A stretch of DNA of 64,000 bases from the NCBI GenBank assembly GCA_023910675.1, contig JAAVWC010000009.1:1-64000 (forward strand). Direction: 5' to 3'. The position numbers and the translations under genes are program-made. The DNA comes from Gemmatimonas sp. Its GTDB lineage: Bacteria; Gemmatimonadota; Gemmatimonadetes; Gemmatimonadales; Gemmatimonadaceae. Below are positions 61,976 to 64,000 of the stretch, in pieces (position 1 is the stretch's first letter; each line of letters opens with the position of its first letter). The notes under the pieces were generated by a model. That model was given only the letters and a program-made list of their open reading frames with translations. It made no database searches and was not told the DNA's origin.

Positions 61976-63191
61976 GTGTCGATGCTTGCCTCCCTTGCGC
62001 CGTTACGCGACCGCCGCGATCGGGTGGTCGGGTACGCCGTGAGTGCACACCCAGACGATGTGCGTGGCGGGGCCATCGGCCCCGATGCGGAGGCTCGGCA
62101 GATCGTCGAAATGGTACCGCAGCTGAGCCGTCTGGCGGCACGAAGCATCATCGTCCCGGTGACCCCCGCCGTGGTGCGCGAAGGGGCCATGACGCGCTTC
62201 GCCTCGGTTGATGCCGTATGGCTGATCGCCACCGAGGCGCTCGACGATCCGGTTACGCGCCGAGCAGGTCGATCGGCTTATTGGTGCCGGCTTTCATTTT
62301 GCACTGCAGGGCTACCCGGAGGGCGACCCGCTGCCCCTTTCGTTCACGGGGAGTACCATGGTGCTCGACGCGGCGCGGACCTCGCACGCCGCACTCGCGC
62401 ACCAGGTGCGCACCCTTTCGGAGGCCGGGTTGCGCCCACTGGTGCGCGGTGTCGATGATCGCGTCACCCGCCAGCGTGTGCTCGCCGCCGGCGTGCCGTT
62501 GTACGCCGGCCGGCAATTGACACGTGGCGCCGCCGTGGCGCCTGATCGGACGACGGAAGACAGCATCCTGCGCGCCATCACCATGCTGGCGGCCTTCAGT
62601 GACGGACGTCCACCCGATGCCGCGTTCGATGCGTTCGTGCGCGATGATCCACACGTCGCGGCGTCGCTCCTCAAGGCGATGTCGTCGGCAGCGCTTGGTG
62701 TTCGCGGCCCTCGCAGCGTATCGCATGCGTTGACGATGCTTGGACGCGATGCCATCATCGAGCGGTTGGTGGCGGTCACGGCACGTCTCATTGGCGAAGC
62801 GGCGCACGATCCTGAACTCGGCTTCGCCGCACTGCGACGGGCCAGGCTCTGCGAACGCATTGGTGTCGCGCTCGATACGGCGCCGCACCCGCGTGCGCGT
62901 GTCGTCGCAGGGCTGTTGTCGATGCTGGAATTCGCGTTCGCGGCACCGGCGCCGGTTCTCGCGCAACGGATCACGCTGCCATCGCCGCTGCGCGATGTCC
63001 TCGATGCACGCGAGAAGCCGCTGGGGCAGCTGCTCGACGTCGTCGATGCCATGGAGTACGGCTGGTGGGAGGATATGACGGCGCGTTGCCAGCGCCTCAG
63101 CATCCGGCCGCGAGTCGTGGCCGATGCGTGGCTCGAGACGTGGCGGAGCGCACGTGACGAGCTCGGACTGTCTCGCGCCGATTTCAACTGA
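61976..63191 (+). pseudogene. EAL-like/HDOD signalling protein with a frameshift
   Basis: Frame 1 starts GTG 61976 (or ATG 61982) and encodes a degenerate EAL-like N-terminus (VVGYAVSAHPDD ... IATEALDDPV). Near 62255 one base is extra; frame 2 then reads RAEQVDRLIGAGFHFALQGY and continues through ARTSHAALAHQVRTL into an HDOD domain (DPHVAASLLKAMSSAALGVR, SVSHALTMLGRDAIIERLVA) to 63191. The EAL signature itself is absent, as in YuxH-type proteins. Without the shift the protein would be about 405 residues. Either a sequencing error or a broken gene. Confidence 0.8.
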
Positions 63192-63210
63192 CGACTGGGT
63201 AGATTCCGTC

Positions 63211-63696
63211 ATGCCACACACCGCCCGCGAATATCTCGTGCACCGCTTTCGCGGTGACGCCCAGGTGCTCACCGATCGCGTTGCGGCCCTGCAGCGCGGT
63301 ACCAAGATCCCCGGCCCTGACGCCGCCACGTCTCGCCGCATGGCAGAGGCGTGTGAGGCGGTTGCCTCCATGGTCGAGTCGATTGCGCCGCACGAGCACG
63401 CGGCCGATGAACTGGATGCGATCGTCGCGCTCGTTCCGCTGCTCGAGCAGCGCGCGCGCGACGCCGGGATGCTGCCACCGATACGAGCGGTCTACACGGG
63501 CGCGGCCACGCGCATCCGCGAGGTGCAGACGGCGGAGGCCGCTGCCGCGAGCGGCTCGTCACTTCCCGGGGCGCAAGCGCACGACGATGTGCCGGACGAC
63601 ATGGTGGACGACGTCGACGTCGACGACGACGACATCGATGATGATGATCTCGATGCCTCGCCTGACGACCTGGACAACGGAGCCGCGCGGCCATGA
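63211..63696 (+). CDS. Hypothetical protein with acidic tail
   Basis: A 161-residue protein not recognised. First two thirds are helical and charged (MPHTAREYLVHRFRGDAQVL, RMAEACEAVASMVESIAPHE); the last 40 residues are almost all Asp, Glu, Val and Ile (DDVDVDDDDIDDDD). Its stop overlaps the next start (ATGA), pairing it with the Hsp15-like gene. Confidence 0.6.
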   Translation: MPHTAREYLVHRFRGDAQVLTDRVAALQRGTKIPGPDAATSRRMAEACEAVASMVESIAPHEHAADELDAIVALVPLLEQRARDAGMLPPIRAVYTGAATRIREVQTAEAAAASGSSLPGAQAHDDVPDDMVDDVDVDDDDIDDDDLDASPDDLDNGAARP

Positions 63697-64000
63697 GCCG
63701 GGGGCGTGCGGCGGCGCATGACGACACGGACGACGACGAGTCGTCGACGCCCGGTAAAGTCCGGCTGGACAAGTGGCTGTGGGCCGCGCGCTTTTTCAAA
63801 ACGCGGGCGCTCGCGGCCGAAGCCGTCGATGGCGGCAAGGTGGACGTGAACGGCGACCGTGCCAAACGCGCCAAGCCATTGCAGGTCGGCGATGAGGTCC
63901 GACTGCGGCAGGGACCAGTGGAGTGGGTGTTGACGGTCCGAGATGTCGCCGGGCGCCGAGGATCGGCGGAGATTGCGCGTGGCCTCTACGACGAAACGGA
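63693..64000 (+). CDS. Hsp15-like S4 RNA-binding protein (3' end outside window)
   Basis: The open frame runs to the edge. An acidic start is followed by a complete S4 domain: VRLDKWLWAARFFKTRALAA then EAVDGGKVDVNGDRAKRAKP and LQVGDEVRL, as in Hsp15/HslR, which recycles stalled 50S subunits carrying peptidyl-tRNA. Overlaps the upstream gene by 4 bp. Confidence 0.88.
   Translation, partial: MSRGRAAAHDDTDDDESSTPGKVRLDKWLWAARFFKTRALAAEAVDGGKVDVNGDRAKRAKPLQVGDEVRLRQGPVEWVLTVRDVAGRRGSAEIARGLYDET

Overview
The window is GC-rich, densely packed DNA (mostly about 60-68% G+C by eye) from a Gram-negative-type bacterium with an outer membrane, type IV pili, an F-type ATP synthase and sigma-54 regulation. 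The gene set fits the phylum Gemmatimonadota (Gemmatimonas-like): Ser/Thr kinases fused to TolB-like propellers, BTAD-type regulators with AAA ATPases, and a pilMNOPQ cluster with a very glycine-rich PilQ. This placement is inference from gene content. I found no rRNA, tRNA or CRISPR array.

Layout. 1-2651 (minus): the F0 part of an ATP synthase operon (atpZ/atpI-like, atpB, atpE, start of atpF). 2.9-4.5 kb (plus): a BsuPI-type lipoprotein and a MoxR ATPase. 4.7-9.46 kb: a large BTAD/AAA/TPR regulator whose 3' half has clearly lower GC than its 5' half, a convergent membrane HD-GYP phosphodiesterase, and a 23-codon ORF with a perfect Shine-Dalgarno sequence. 9.6-15.1 kb (minus): a hypothetical protein, a sigma-54 activator, gcvT, a peroxiredoxin and argF. 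15.4-17.5 kb: a graveyard of kinase, DUF4143 ATPase and VapC remnants around an intact nucleotidyltransferase pair. 17.5-21.4 kb: a kinase-propeller protein coupled to a GDSL esterase.

21.5-34.0 kb (minus) is the operon aroC-aroK-smg-topA-trmFO-xerC, followed by hslV-hslU. The usual xerC-hslV junction is split by about 3.5 kb carrying a Uma2 nuclease-like gene, a threonine-dehydratase-like gene, a PEP-CTERM protein, a decayed xerC copy and an IS21-like remnant. A 42-bp-arm palindrome lies upstream of aroC.

34.4-50.9 kb (minus) is a type IV pilus locus: pilS, a frameshifted pilR, three pilin-type genes (two almost identical, with a third remnant between them), a histidine kinase, three minor-pilin-like genes, pilM-N-O-P-Q and a large lipoprotein. 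A good sigma-54 promoter precedes one pilA copy and matches the adjacent PilS/PilR pair.

51-64 kb (mostly plus): a CorC-type protein, an exported methyltransferase-like protein, ArfB, an outer membrane protein, a three-gene type I secretion-like operon whose ABC ATPase has lost several catalytic motifs, a CPXCG protein, a CHAD-CYTH protein in reversed domain order, a frameshifted HDOD protein, an acidic hypothetical protein and an Hsp15-like S4 protein running off the edge.
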